From Vanilla planifolia (taxonomy: Eukaryota > Streptophyta > Magnoliopsida > Asparagales > Orchidaceae): DNA of 64,000 nt. The stretch spans positions 5,158,626 through 5,222,625 of the forward strand of contig CM043875.1 of NCBI GenBank assembly GCA_023846275.1. Direction: 5' to 3'. Below are positions 25,147 through 35,599 of this stretch, piece after piece (the first letter of the stretch is position 1; the number at the start of each line of letters is the position of its first letter). The position numbers and the translations under genes were made by a program. The notes below the pieces were generated by a model. That model was not told where the DNA came from. It did not search any database and saw only the letters and a list, made by a program, of their open reading frames with translations.

Positions 25147-25561
25147 GAGCGACACGAAGGAAGAAGAAGAGGGCAGGGAAAAAGAAGGTGTCACAGCTGT
25201 TTATAGGCTTAATGTTCACTGCAATGAGTGCGCTGATGCTGTCGAGAAGCCAATCATACGAACTTCAGGTAATGTTATAAATTAACTCATTCACTTGTGT
25301 AATGAATATTTCTACAATACCAACAAATGATAAAAGCATGAGTTGATCCACGGGAAGAGGCTGTCAGATATTCTAAATTATGGAAAATATCAAAGAAATT
25401 TAATTAACAGAAAATTAATTCTCTGAGGTGTTCACAGTGTTAATTTGAATAAAGAAGAGTACGCTCGCACTGTAGAGGAAGAGCTAATCAACTACATGCA
25501 CAAGAAGGCCAGAAAGCGAGCAGAAATTGTTTCAGAAAAGCAGGAGAAGAAGAGCATTTGA
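25139..25561 (+). CDS. Small HMA-domain (HIPP-like) putative metal-binding protein
   Basis: Two exons, 25139-25268 and 25428-25561, joined by a 159-bp intron (donor CAG|GTAATG, acceptor CTCTGAG), give 87 residues and TGA. After an acidic N-terminus (EEEEGREKEG, 8-17) comes an HMA fold: VYRLNVHC (21-28), a CxxC metal-site pair C28/C31, helix ADAVEKPIIRT (32-42), and GVHSVNL (44-50) right after the splice. Then comes helix VEEELINYMHKKARKR (59-74) and AEIV (75-78), ending in a Lys/Glu tail. HIPP proteins usually carry a third beta strand between GVHSV and the second helix; here that stretch is about 6-10 residues short (KEEYART). There is no C-terminal CaaX box, so it is not a classical isoprenylated HIPP. 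It could be a diverged functional gene or a decaying copy; both splice sites and the frame are intact. By family, a cytosolic metal-binding role is inferred. Confidence 0.75.
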
Positions 25562-25676
25562 AGAGCAAAGATGTGGACCTTGCTTGCTTCGTTCACCACA
25601 CTCATTAGCAACAGTAATTTAGCAAGGAAGACCCAAATGGTTGGTCTTTTAATTAGTACTTGTAAATTATCTGTAA

Positions 25677-25682
25677 AATAAA
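25677..25682 (+). terminator. Polyadenylation signal AATAAA of the HMA gene
   Basis: Canonical AATAAA about 116 nt after the HMA stop codon, on the same strand, ahead of the convergent AHL gene. It supports the 3' end of the two-exon model. Confidence 0.6.
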
Positions 25683-25947
25683 AGTAATGAAAGGAAGAAA
25701 CAAGAAACACATATGAACACAGATATAGAACAAGCAGAACAGGATCATCCTATTATAACTAAACATAAGCCAACAAATGTGCAAGCAGAACACAGAAAAG
25801 ATAGATGATAAAATATATATAAAACTACGCCTTATGCAGACCATGCGTTATATGCAACTTCCACGAGCGTAACTGACCTATGCTTTTCTAAACTTATCCA
25901 CCAATCATTAATTATTGATTAAAGACACTTTTGCCCTTGCCCATTGT

Positions 25948-26835
25948 TCAGAATACCGGCCTGCCTGAGCTCCCGTTCGCCCACCCATTCCCTGCCTCGG
26001 CTCCTAACCCACCGAGGTTCAGCGGCAGATTAAATAAGGGCATCCCCGCCGCCTCCGATGTTTCCGGTAACTCCTCTCCATTGCCGACGGAGGCGTCCAC
26101 TTGCTGCTGCGGCGCCGCTTCCTCGTCCTCCCCCTCGAGTGGCAGCCGCTCGTACGCCACGTTTGTGAACGACGCAGCGATGACGATAACCGGCCCAGCA
26201 GCGAGCAGCGGGCCCACGATGCTCCCACCAACCACCTGTCCCTGACCGCCAGCGAGAAAGGCGGAGAGGCTTGTGGCGGACGGCGGAGCTGGGGGTGGGA
26301 GAAAGGACCCAGAGAGGGATAAAATCTCGAATCGGCCGTGGAGGGTGACTATTGCGCCGTTGGAAGAGGGCTGTCGGAGGATGACGTTGGTGACCGTGCC
26401 GCTGCCGCTGAGGACGCAGATGCCGCGCTGGCGACGACGGGCGTACACCGACAGGCTGTCGAAGACGTCGCAACCACCAGCGATCTCGTGGATGTGGGCG
26501 CGGAGGGTGTTGGCGCTTTCGCGGGTGATGATGACTGGCGGCTTTGGCTTGTTCTTCGAGCCCGGGGGCCGGCCCCGAGGGCGGCGGACGGAGAGGTCAC
26601 CGGAGGCGGAAGTGGGTGACACGTGGGTGTCTCCGGGCAGTGCCGCGGAGGCGTCGACAGAGTTGGAATTGTCTCCTCCGGCTACAGAAAATTGCTGTGC
26701 TGTGCCTTGACGATCCTCTTCGGAGGAGTGGTCCGGTAGACGATGGTGGGGTAGGTGGAGGGCAGGCCCATGGTGGAGATGGTTGAGGAAGCGGGAGGCG
26801 GTGCCGAGGTCCAATCCGCCCATGCTCATCACCAT
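25948..26835 (-). CDS. AT-hook motif nuclear-localized protein (type-I AHL, clade A)
   Basis: Intronless 295-residue protein that binds AT-rich DNA minor grooves through its AT-hook and forms AHL trimers through its PPC/DUF296 domain; the family acts in chromatin and transcription control of growth and flowering. Visible order: a His-rich N-terminus ([16 protein letters not shown], 17-32), one AT-hook RRPRGRP (84-90) followed by the type-I tail GSKNKPKPP (92-100), then PPC about 100-232. The PPC includes [15 protein letters not shown] (130-144), the core GRFEILSL (168-175), [11 protein letters not shown] and [10 protein letters not shown] (195-204). Gly/Asn-rich C-terminus. One AT-hook, the type-I PPC and no intron place it in clade A (AHL15-29 group of Arabidopsis). 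The first of three in-frame Mets (1, 3, 5) is taken as start. It is GC-rich, unlike all neighbours. Overlapping antisense frames are GC artefacts. It converges on the HMA gene with under 0.4 kb between stop codons. Confidence 0.95.
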   Translation of the reverse strand: MVMSMGGLDLGTASRFLNHLHHGPALHLPHHRLPDHSSEEDRQGTAQQFSVAGGDNSNSVDASAALPGDTHVSPTSASGDLSVRRPRGRPPGSKNKPKPPVIITRESANTLRAHIHEIAGGCDVFDSLSVYARRRQRGICVLSGSGTVTNVILRQPSSNGAIVTLHGRFEILSLSGSFLPPPAPPSATSLSAFLAGGQGQVVGGSIVGPLLAAGPVIVIAASFTNVAYERLPLEGEDEEAAPQQQVDASVGNGEELPETSEAAGMPLFNLPLNLGGLGAEAGNGWANGSSGRPVF

Positions 26836-27165
26836 TAGTTGATAATTTCAATCAGCAAATTTAAGAAGAAGAAACCAATTAGCGGATTCTTTTGGCGGGG
26901 CGATCGATAATTTAGGATCGAATAAGCATAAATAAGAGTAAAGAAGGGAAGGAGGAGAAAACCGCGGTGAACAAGAGCAGAGATCCAAGTGAGAGACACC
27001 CAGTGTGGAGTAGAAGAATATGGAAAAGAGAGAGAGAGATAGAGAAAGAGAGAGAACAGACGATAAATAAGTGGAGATAAAAAAAGCAATCAACAACTAA
27101 TAAAACTGACAAATGTAAAGATAAAGAAATCGACTGAATTATTTTATTTATATATATTTACATAT
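26836..27165 (-). promoter_or_regulatory. AHL 5' leader and core promoter
   Basis: On the - strand, an AT-rich TATATATA-type box lies at about 27145-27160, roughly 310 nt upstream of the start codon. A CT-dinucleotide-rich tract follows (27029-27056, the complement of 'gagagagagatagagaaagagagag'), typical of plant pyrimidine-patch leaders. The transcription start is inferred to lie near 27.11-27.13 kb. Short open frames on the - strand here start at leader ATGs (for example 27110-27112 and 27094-27096) and are Leu/Ser-rich products of the CT tract. Confidence 0.55.
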
Positions 27166-28150
27166 TGAATATCAAAATTTAATGATATTGTATTGCCAGT
27201 TTATTTTCTGTTGATATTAAAAAATTATTTTGTATAATTTTTCTCCCTTTTTGGGTAGCCTTCATCTCAGAACGGCGTTGCCCGGCGGTGGAGTGACACA
27301 TGAGCGGCGGCTCAGCGTGGCTTGTGAGCTAAGCTGGGCGGCATATAAAATAATACAATAGATAAAGATTAGTTGGTTTCTCTTTTTTTGGAGGAACAGC
27401 CTGATTGGTGTATGGTCCATGAAAGCTGATCACTTGTTGGATTTTAACTTATTTGACGTTTTTATCGTTTGTGGGTTAGTTAATAGATATCCATTCATCC
27501 CCAAGGCATACAAAGACAATTAATTAGTGAGAGTTTAAAAAATTAAAGCTCTCTAATCTCGATAGACTGGATTCCTTCAGATCCAAAACCGGGTTTTCAA
27601 AATTATTTATTGACTTTTTATATATTACCACAAAATAAAATCATGTTAATCATAGAAAAAAGCTTTTTATTATTTTTTTAGAAATAAAAAAATCATAGGA
27701 CAAATGGCATCCCCTTGAACTTCTCAACTACCGACTGCTTTCCACGCAGTTGTTGGTAAAGTGGCATGTTTGTACAAAAAGAAAAGTGGATGTTTATTTT
27801 GGTAAAATAGTTAAATATCATCATTTTTAATAATAATATTTAAAAAATAGTCAAACTAAAACCTCAGAAGCCGGGATAAACACGATGCAGTAATTATTGA
27901 CTGGCCTTGCCGTGTCTACTTATGACCCAGCCCATACCAACTCATGGGATTGGTCAGCGTAGAACCAGTCCGGCCAGTTGTTTTCAATTCAGTAAAAACA
28001 ATCATAAAAATAAACAAAAATAATTTTTTACTGAATTGAAATTAGTTAAAAAAAAATTAATAAAAACATTAAATCATATTTATTTAAAAAATATTTTTAG
28101 ATAAAAAATTTCTTAAAAATGAAGTTTAAATAAAAAATTGAAAAACTGAA
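27166..28150. other. AHL upstream intergenic DNA
   Basis: Mostly AT-rich. A short GC-rich patch (about 27270-27345, with 'ggcgttgcccggcggtgg') is followed by 'catataaaata', which looks like a TATA box on the + strand, but no ORF follows it. 27.7-27.99 kb has ordinary composition with no motif recognised. Confidence 0.4.
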
Positions 28151-28159
28151 TAAACAAAC

Positions 28160-28510
28160 AACGTGGTGGACAGTAAGTCGGCCGGCTCAACCGGCGGGGC
28201 CACTTCACGTGCGGTCTCCGGTAGGAACACAACTGATACAGCGCCATCGCCGAGCTGTCGGCCACCAATCGCTTTCATCGGGAGTCGGTCTGACTCTGCC
28301 CGAAAAACCCGGTCAGAGTAAAAGCATGCTCCCGGGTGGTTCTGGGGCTCGGTCCGTTGTCCGTGGGCCCCATCACACCGATCAGCAAATCTACTTCCTG
28401 CGCCACATCGTCGTCCATAGACGTCGGATCGTGGTGTACGCATAAATATTTCAGTGCGACTGCTCGTTGGCTGCAAGAAGGACCATGAATATTTCGGTCC
28501 ACGTCAACAT
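28160..28510. other. Isolated GC-rich island of unknown nature
   Basis: About 350 bp of markedly GC-rich sequence with many CG dinucleotides lies abruptly inside AT-rich DNA. Open frames exist on both strands (for example - strand 28502-28275, 75 codons, and 28476-28126, 116 codons; + strand 28209-28445), but none resembles a family I know. It contains a CACGTG core near 28207. It could be a fragment of a GC-rich gene, a distal regulatory island of AHL, or a recent insertion. Confidence 0.4.
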
Positions 28511-29500
28511 CAAGGGTCTCTAATCGCGGTATGATTCTCCGTGGTACAGCTTAAATTGTGGAAACATGTTTGTGCGGAGATAACATTGCGAAAAAAGACT
28601 TCACAGAACCATCCAACATGATTTTTTTTTTAAATAAATATAAATATATATTTCTTATTTGTATATCCATAATTCTAATTAATTATTTTATTTTATTTTT
28701 CTTTTTGAAAGTATAAGTGTTCATAGCCACAATTTTTGTTTAATTTTTTCTGGCAGCGAGCTCCTAATTGTTCCATAACTACCCGAGTCATATCTCTTGC
28801 TTTTAAGACTGATTTGATTGAGAGGCAGGGGGACAATTAATTTGAAATAAATATTTTAACACATTGCATATTTATTTAAAATAAATATTTTAAATTAAGG
28901 TTAGAGTAGCATATTACGTACTCAAACAAAATAATTAAAAAATATTAAAAAAAAAAAAAACATTTCTTGTAAATAATTAAATTAAATTAATCACCCATAC
29001 GACTAATAAAATAAATAAAGAGACAAAAGCATAGATTGAAGCTGGTATGTGTGACATCACGCATACAATCATGCAACTAAATGCATACAACGGCAGAAAA
29101 CTCATTATGGTAGCTTAGGAGGTCAAGCTTATCATAATAATAATTAAGTCGACAAAAATAATTATTTATTGATTGATTCACGTGGCCCCATGCCATCATC
29201 GTGAGCACCACAACAACTATGGAACATATTCGAAAGCTGTGAAAATTTAATTTAATAATATTAGAAAACAAAAAAAATGTTTTAAAAACTTAATTAACAT
29301 GTCGTATTGTTAAATTTATGCATGACTCATTTATGTTGATTCTACAACTCTGTTTTAGTGTATTCATACCAGAATGATAATGAAATATTTTATATATTAG
29401 CATAATACTCATAAGATGCATAACACTTCTTATAATTTAATTAATAACAATATATATTTGAATTCTATTTAATATTTTTTAAGATATTATCATGAATTTT
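28511..29500. other. AT-rich intergenic DNA
   Basis: AT-rich, with poly-A/T runs near 28.63 and 28.95 kb. The only open frame (29077-29271, - strand, 64 codons) has no recognisable features. I see no gene here. Confidence 0.5.
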
Positions 29501-32500
29501 TCTTGAGAGATATTTTCTTATTGATATAATCATTATAACTTTTCTTCATTTCTCCTTGAAGTAGACCCTCATCAAATAAGTGTTTTCAAGCAATCCTTAT
29601 TTTAGGGGTCAATCTCTTATTAAACTTAGTAGGTCATAATGAAATTTGAAAGTTTTTCTTATGCTTGGGCTTGGACCATATCCTCACTGGTCCAAAATGC
29701 TCAATTCAATTGAGCTTTATAAACAATGATGCAAGTCTTTGGACTTTGGTCTGTGGTCATGATATTGTCAATTCCCTTTAAGGAATAAAGGGATTTGAGA
29801 AATATTCTGTTTCAGACATTGAGAACTATGAGACAGAGCCTATGTGCTAATCATAGATGCTTAAGAGGGAGAGAAGGAATTGAAGTGAAAGCTTAAATAT
29901 AGACTCTTTTACTCATTAGTTTGGATTACAAAAGCGATTAACATTCATAAATTTTATTAAAACTCTATAGAAAAGAACATATTGGGTTTTTCTTTGACTT
30001 AATATTATTAGGATACAATTTAGATAGTTCTAACTTTTTTTCAAAATAAGAGGTGACTAACTTTGCCAACCTTGCATCCATTTTGTTTATGAGCTATGAT
30101 AAGGTGTGGGTTTGAAAGTTTGACAATATGTTGATGCCCTAATAGGTGGATAATGGTAAAGGGAAATAGGAAATTATAAGTTTTACAAAATTTAATTATA
30201 GTTTTAAGAAATAAAATGACATAAGAGAATTTAGGTAATAAATTTTAGTTAATAATGCAAGTTGAAGATAAGTAAATAAAGACAAAAAATCAAAATCCTA
30301 ATTTTCAAAATGTAAAACTAACCTAGAATAATTTTAAGACAAGGACTTAAGAGCCCCTTAAAAAGAATGTAATATCTAAAAACTTACATATTTAAAAGAG
30401 AGATTGACTTAGCATGGTACATCACTTCCACTTGCTATGATAACTTTTTTGCACCACATTATTTATTCTTTAAGAATGTTGTAGATCTATAATTTACTTA
30501 TTATATTTTCATATTATGTTACCATACCTTGATTTATGTCCATATGGACCTTGGGTTGCCTTTGCATATTTTAAGAAATTTTATAGGGTTTGGTATTTCA
30601 CCTAAAATCACACTAAACAATCACCAATGTGGAATTACAAACCACATTTGGTGGTCTTTCTCATCATTTTAGTGGGGTTGCTTAAGGTCATCTACATCAT
30701 GCAATTAAAAAAATTTCATAGTTGATCCAATCATACTGCTTAGACAATTGCTTGACCACATAACAAGCTCACTGGGGTGGTTAAGTGATCACCCCAAGAA
30801 GTATTGCAAAGTTTTTCATCTCAAGTTTCATAGTTGAGTTATGTGTCAAGCTATCTACTTAGCTATATTTTTATAACTTGTATATGAGATTTTGAGAAGT
30901 AATGGAGATCTTTTGCATATTATAATTTGGATAAATATAATAACTTAATTATAAATTATGAATTTAATAAAAATTTTAGGCTATGTAGATTTGAAAATCA
31001 ATAATTTGCATACTTTGGGGCACCTAAAAAAGCAGGTCATATGCCCATAGCTATATTTGAAATTTGAGTATACCATTAAGAATGCCATAAAATGCAAATT
31101 GTGTTAGTATATCTTTTTGAAATTTTTGAAAGTCTTTTGAAATTTTATCAATTTTTAAAAGAGAAATGAAAAAATAATATTATGTTAACTCTTTTATTAA
31201 TATAAAGATAAAACCTTATCCCCTTTCCATTATTTTCCGTTTGGTTGTGTGAGAAAGATTTGAAAAGTGAAAAACGGTTTGAGAGAGGGAGATTAGGAAG
31301 AACTTAAAAGGGAGATAGTGAGCAAAAGAAGCTTGAAGAACAAACTCTTATCTTCCCTTGTGCCATAAAAGGAATAACAAGAGAAGGAATTTTGGATCTT
31401 ATTTTCTGTAGAAAAGATTGATTAAGGTATTTTTATTAAAGTTTTGTTATCAAGGCCTCAGCTCATCATCACTTGAAAATAATAAAAATCAAAGTTTATG
31501 TGTATTTAAAATAAATAGATGAGGACACAATACCTAGGTGGAGATCTAAGGGTGAGAGAATATCCATGCACAAACCACATTTGCCACATAAAGTAAATAA
31601 AAGATTGATATAAATAAATAATCTAACCATACAAACTAATGTAAACTATTTAAATTATAAATAGTATACTAAATATATATATATGCACATAGAATTGAAA
31701 CTATAATAGGCCAACTATTATACTAATTAATAAGCATAATCCTCATCCAAACATCAAAGTTCTCAAATTGCAATGTAGTTGATGTATTATATGTGAAGAA
31801 AATACTCATAAGACTTTAGAGAACTTAATAAGTAACCAATAATTTAAATGTATATTAAAATAATATTGAAAAGTAAATGATATAACAATATCTATAATTA
31901 AATAAATCTTGATATAAGTAAATCAATAAATCTAATAAAAAAATATAAACATGTACATATATGTTCTTTGAACTTATTATTTCTATTTTTAATATGTTGT
32001 AAGATAGACTATTATTTTTCTATTTCTATTGCATTTCTATTATGTAGCTCATTCTTCTCTTAAAGATCATTATCCTCTAGAATCAGTATCATATGATCTC
32101 ATAAGCACATTTTCACTACTAAGGGCTACCCTCACCATGTAAATTAGAACCATATATTATGTATATAGGGCATCTTTGCCCTAATCATATATATCAATAT
32201 AATGTAGCCAGAGATAAGCATCCTCATCTTATGAAGACATAATATAATTAAGTAATATATGAGGATAATGCCTTTAAGGATATGTTAATCATTCAATTCT
32301 ATTTTCTTGTTTGATAATTTAGCATGTCAGGTATTTGCATTATTCATTCATTGTCTTATAAAGTTTTCATTATGTTAAATATAATACCTTATTTTACAAC
32401 GCCATTTATAACATGTGTGATAAGAAGATCACTATTCAAATAACATGAAAATAATGTCAGATAAATAATATAAAATGTGTTTGCTAGCATATTTCTATTA

Positions 32501-33050
32501 TAGTTATCAGGTGAACCTATTTGAATTCAAAAATTGACTTCTTTTTTTATCCATAATCTTTTTTGATTTCCTATAATATTATGTATATGTAATAGTTAAC
32601 ATATATCATATATTTAGTATGTTTAATAAGTGATTAAACTCATATTAATCCCTTCTAGACCTTTTAAGTTGATGTCCAAATCATATTAGTATGATTCTCT
32701 AATCATACTATACAATTATATAGAAGTTAAAAATCTAGATCATATTATACATTTATGATCCCAATATTGTACATTATGTTGACCCATATAAAACATTTTT
32801 TTTATCACGAATCATATGGCTAAGATCCTCTAATCATACCTATTCAACTGGTCTAATTCGTATGCCTTGTAAGATCATCATATAGTACCATTAATATCAT
32901 CACTCTATATGATTTCTTATTAACTTTATTTTATTTTATTTTATTCTCTCACTAACTACTAACTTCATTCTACAACTTTTATTTTTATAAGCATTTGAAA
33001 TTGTGTGCATGCAGTTGGATTATGTGTAGGAATTAAAATTAATCTACAAG
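29500..33050. other. AT-rich, probably decayed retroelement DNA
   Basis: 29.56-29.99 kb contains phrases such as 'cttgggcttggacc', 'cactggtccaaaatg' and 'ttagtttggattac' that resemble Copia-type LTR sequence, but no partner LTR was found. 30.4-30.88 kb has slightly higher complexity yet all frames are broken. 31.4-33.05 kb is AT-rich with an (ATTTT)n run near 32.93 kb. No protein motif could be read. Confidence 0.3.
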
Positions 33051-33255
33051 TATGAGATGCACATACACATATGTATTAGCTATAAGTATTACAACATAAA
33101 TAAGAAAAAAAAATAAATTAAAGAAAAAGAAATAAAAGAGAAAAATAGGCTTCTATTATGAGATGCCCATACAAATATGTATTAGCTATAAGTATTACAA
33201 CATAAATAAGAAGAATAAATAAATTAAAGAGGAAGAAACAAAAAAGAAAAAAGAA
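33051..33255. repeat. Tandem duplication, period about 106 bp
   Basis: Two adjacent copies, starting at 33051 and 33157. Both open with 'tatgagatgc.catac' and continue through 'atatgtattagctataagt' and 'tacaacataaataag'. The second copy is the one shared with the distant repeat at 39.94 kb, so the duplication happened in this copy only. Confidence 0.8.
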
Positions 33256-34330
33256 AGGCTGATTAAGTCTAGTGATTTATAAGATTAAGAGAAAGAAGAA
33301 ATAAGAATATGAATGATTTTTTTATCATCTTATCTTTTAGCTATTTTAAATAGAAAAGAAAATTAATTCCTTACTATCATTAATATCTATATTTTGGGCA
33401 ATGACATAAGAAAGACCTTGCCAACATGTGCACATGATACTGAGCGATGTGGGAGACAATTTTATGATGTATGAGAAAGAAAATCATCACCCTATTATTA
33501 TTGGTACCTAGGTTAAGAGCCATGAGATGATAAATACCCAATCATTATAAGCATAAGATGTTATGCAATGTGAGTAGTTGCTTCATGAAAGATTTTCATA
33601 TGATATAAGATATCGAGGAGTGAGATTAATACTCATATGAGAAAATTAGGACACTTGAAAAAGGATTAAAGTAAGATAAAATGAATTTAAATATAAAGCT
33701 AAGAAAAAAAAGAAAGAAAATACATGATATGATAATACTATATGATATTAGTATTATAAGATGACAATACATATATATGATCATGATCTATATTAGCATA
33801 TGTAGTAATTCAGTATTTTCATATCTTTATAGATTGCAATGTACTTTTCATTTACTACTACTCCATCTTATTTACAACTTAAATTATGATATTTTCATAT
33901 TATTCTATTGCTTATAGCTAATAGTTTATTAGCTAAATAAATTATTTTTATTCTCTACTTACATTATAGGTGAAGATGGAGATTTATACAAAGTTAGGAG
34001 CTCTTAGAGGTTGGCTAGGGGCTTAAAGAGAGAATATGTGCATTTCATGTGTGAGATTTGTGGGAAATGTTTTATTATACTTTGATAGTTATTGCAACCA
34101 TTTTCATTTTAAACCTATGTTTTATATGATAACTTTAAGATTACGTGTGATGCTTTTAGTTAGTTTTTATTTATGAGATAATTATGGATTAAGATGTATC
34201 ATCACCTCTACTCAATTTTAGCATATGTTCTCATGACATTGTTGCTCACTCTATTTTAACTTGAATAATTTGGTATTGTAAGATTTCTACTAATTTTTAT
34301 TGAGTTTAAGGTAGACATGGTGTGAAAGGG
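33051..34330 (+). mobile_element. LTR-like block, left copy of a 1-kb direct repeat
   Basis: From about 33157 on, this block is clearly related to 39936-40935 in the same orientation. Shared landmarks include 'gatgtatgagaa', 'caatactcatatgagaaaattagga', 'agatgac.atacat' and 'cttacattatagg', then a shared 'actttgatagttgtta' region. It ends just before TAGTATAAGAGCC (34331-34343), an 11/13 match to the plant initiator-Met-tRNA primer-binding site, so it reads as a 5' LTR on the + strand. The first 106 bp (33051-33156) are a tandem duplicate of the next stretch. Confidence 0.55.
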
Positions 34331-34343
34331 TAGTATAAGAGCC
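34331..34343 (+). other. Decayed primer-binding site (initiator Met tRNA)
   Basis: TAGTATAAGAGCC compared with the canonical TGGTATCAGAGCC of plant LTR retrotransposons: two mismatches in 13. It lies immediately after the LTR-like block and fixes that block's orientation as +. Confidence 0.5.
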
Positions 34344-35580
34344 CAAAGTTGAGAATTTAGGAAATGCTTAAATGAGGATACTATAATAACATGTATAAGA
34401 TTATAATTTTATAATATATGATAACTCTTACTAGAAAGCTAAATTTTCTTAGAATTAAAAAATTGATGTGTTTATGTATCACAAAATAAGAAACATGAGG
34501 TAATTTGAAAGAGTGGATTCCAATCCTAATTCTAAAAAAAGAGAGAGGGTTTGGGGAATAAAATTCACCAAACTAGATAAATCATCTTCCCCAAGTACCT
34601 AAAGAAGTCTTATAAGGAGTTATTATGTTAATAAAATTTCCAAATAGTCTTATAGGGTGTAACCTCCTTGGTTCTCAAGAAGGATTAATTCCATGATGGT
34701 AAAGAACTAGATAAGCTAAGAAAACAAAATATTTGATGTCATTACTTACCAAAAAAATAAAAAGATGCCACTTTGACTTTTGCTTTTAGGGGAGACTATA
34801 ATCTTGTGATAAGAATCTTGTCATTATTTACATTTTAAGTGTAACACCTTAAAAAAAAGAAGATAGAGAGTGATTATCAGGTGATATCTTAGGAAAGAGA
34901 ATATTAGATAAGGATTGAATCTTAGCAAGCATCTAGGTGGAGGGGTATAGGGATGATTAAGTTTTATATTATCTATAGAAAGATAGATCCTAAGTGATAA
35001 ATAAAATCATAAATCTTGAAATGATGAGGCACTTTTTAAGGGCAAATTACATAAGATCCTATGAGAATCTATGGTTAATCATGTTAGAGACAAAGAGATG
35101 AGTGGCTATGTAGGAAAAACTCTTTTATGATTGACAAAAATTGATTGGATCAATACCTCACTAGAAAGACTAGAATATAATAAGATGGTATTAGAGTGGT
35201 ACCTACTCTAGTTTGATTTGGTTTAAGAATAAACCAAATAGAAGTTGGTGGGCCTATAACACTCTAGACCAAAGAGGATATGAAGTGGTCACTAAACAAT
35301 GTTCCAGAGAGAGGAATCATCATACAAGAAGTGGCTTCTACTAGGCTTCTATATGGGAGGATATAAGGATGAATAAGTTTTATATCACTATAAAATGACA
35401 AATTCTGAATGCTATAAGTCATAAGTCTTAAAATGATGAGGGGTCTTTTGGAGATAACTTCGGCTTGGATCTTATGAGAAATCCATAGTTGAAAATGCAA
35501 CAATTCATTTCCATTTTGGAATTGGTAGAGGATGCAACAATTCATTAGGCTTGTATTGTGCACCTTAATCTACTGACAAA
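34344..35580. mobile_element. LTR-like fragment with internal duplication
   Basis: A TGTAACACC start, typical of plant gypsy LTRs, occurs at 34841-34849. It is followed by two related segments, 34941-35077 and 35355-35491, sharing 'ggatga.taagttttatat', 'ataagtc/ataaatc...tgaaatgatgag' and 'ggatcttatgaga...ccatagtt'. The stretch ends near 35557 with 'attgtgca', so the whole could be one LTR with TG...CA ends. Open frames within it (35264-35563, - strand) are not protein-coding. Confidence 0.4.
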
Positions 35581-35599
35581 CTAGACATTTTTTAACTCA

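Noticed and set aside
25931-26851. Several overlapping open frames on both strands across AHL
   Set aside because: They are GC-driven shadow frames of the AHL coding sequence, rich in Arg, Gly and Pro and without domains.
26835-27112. Leu/Ser-rich - strand frames just upstream of AHL
   Set aside because: They come from the CT-rich leader and are not in frame with a recognisable protein.
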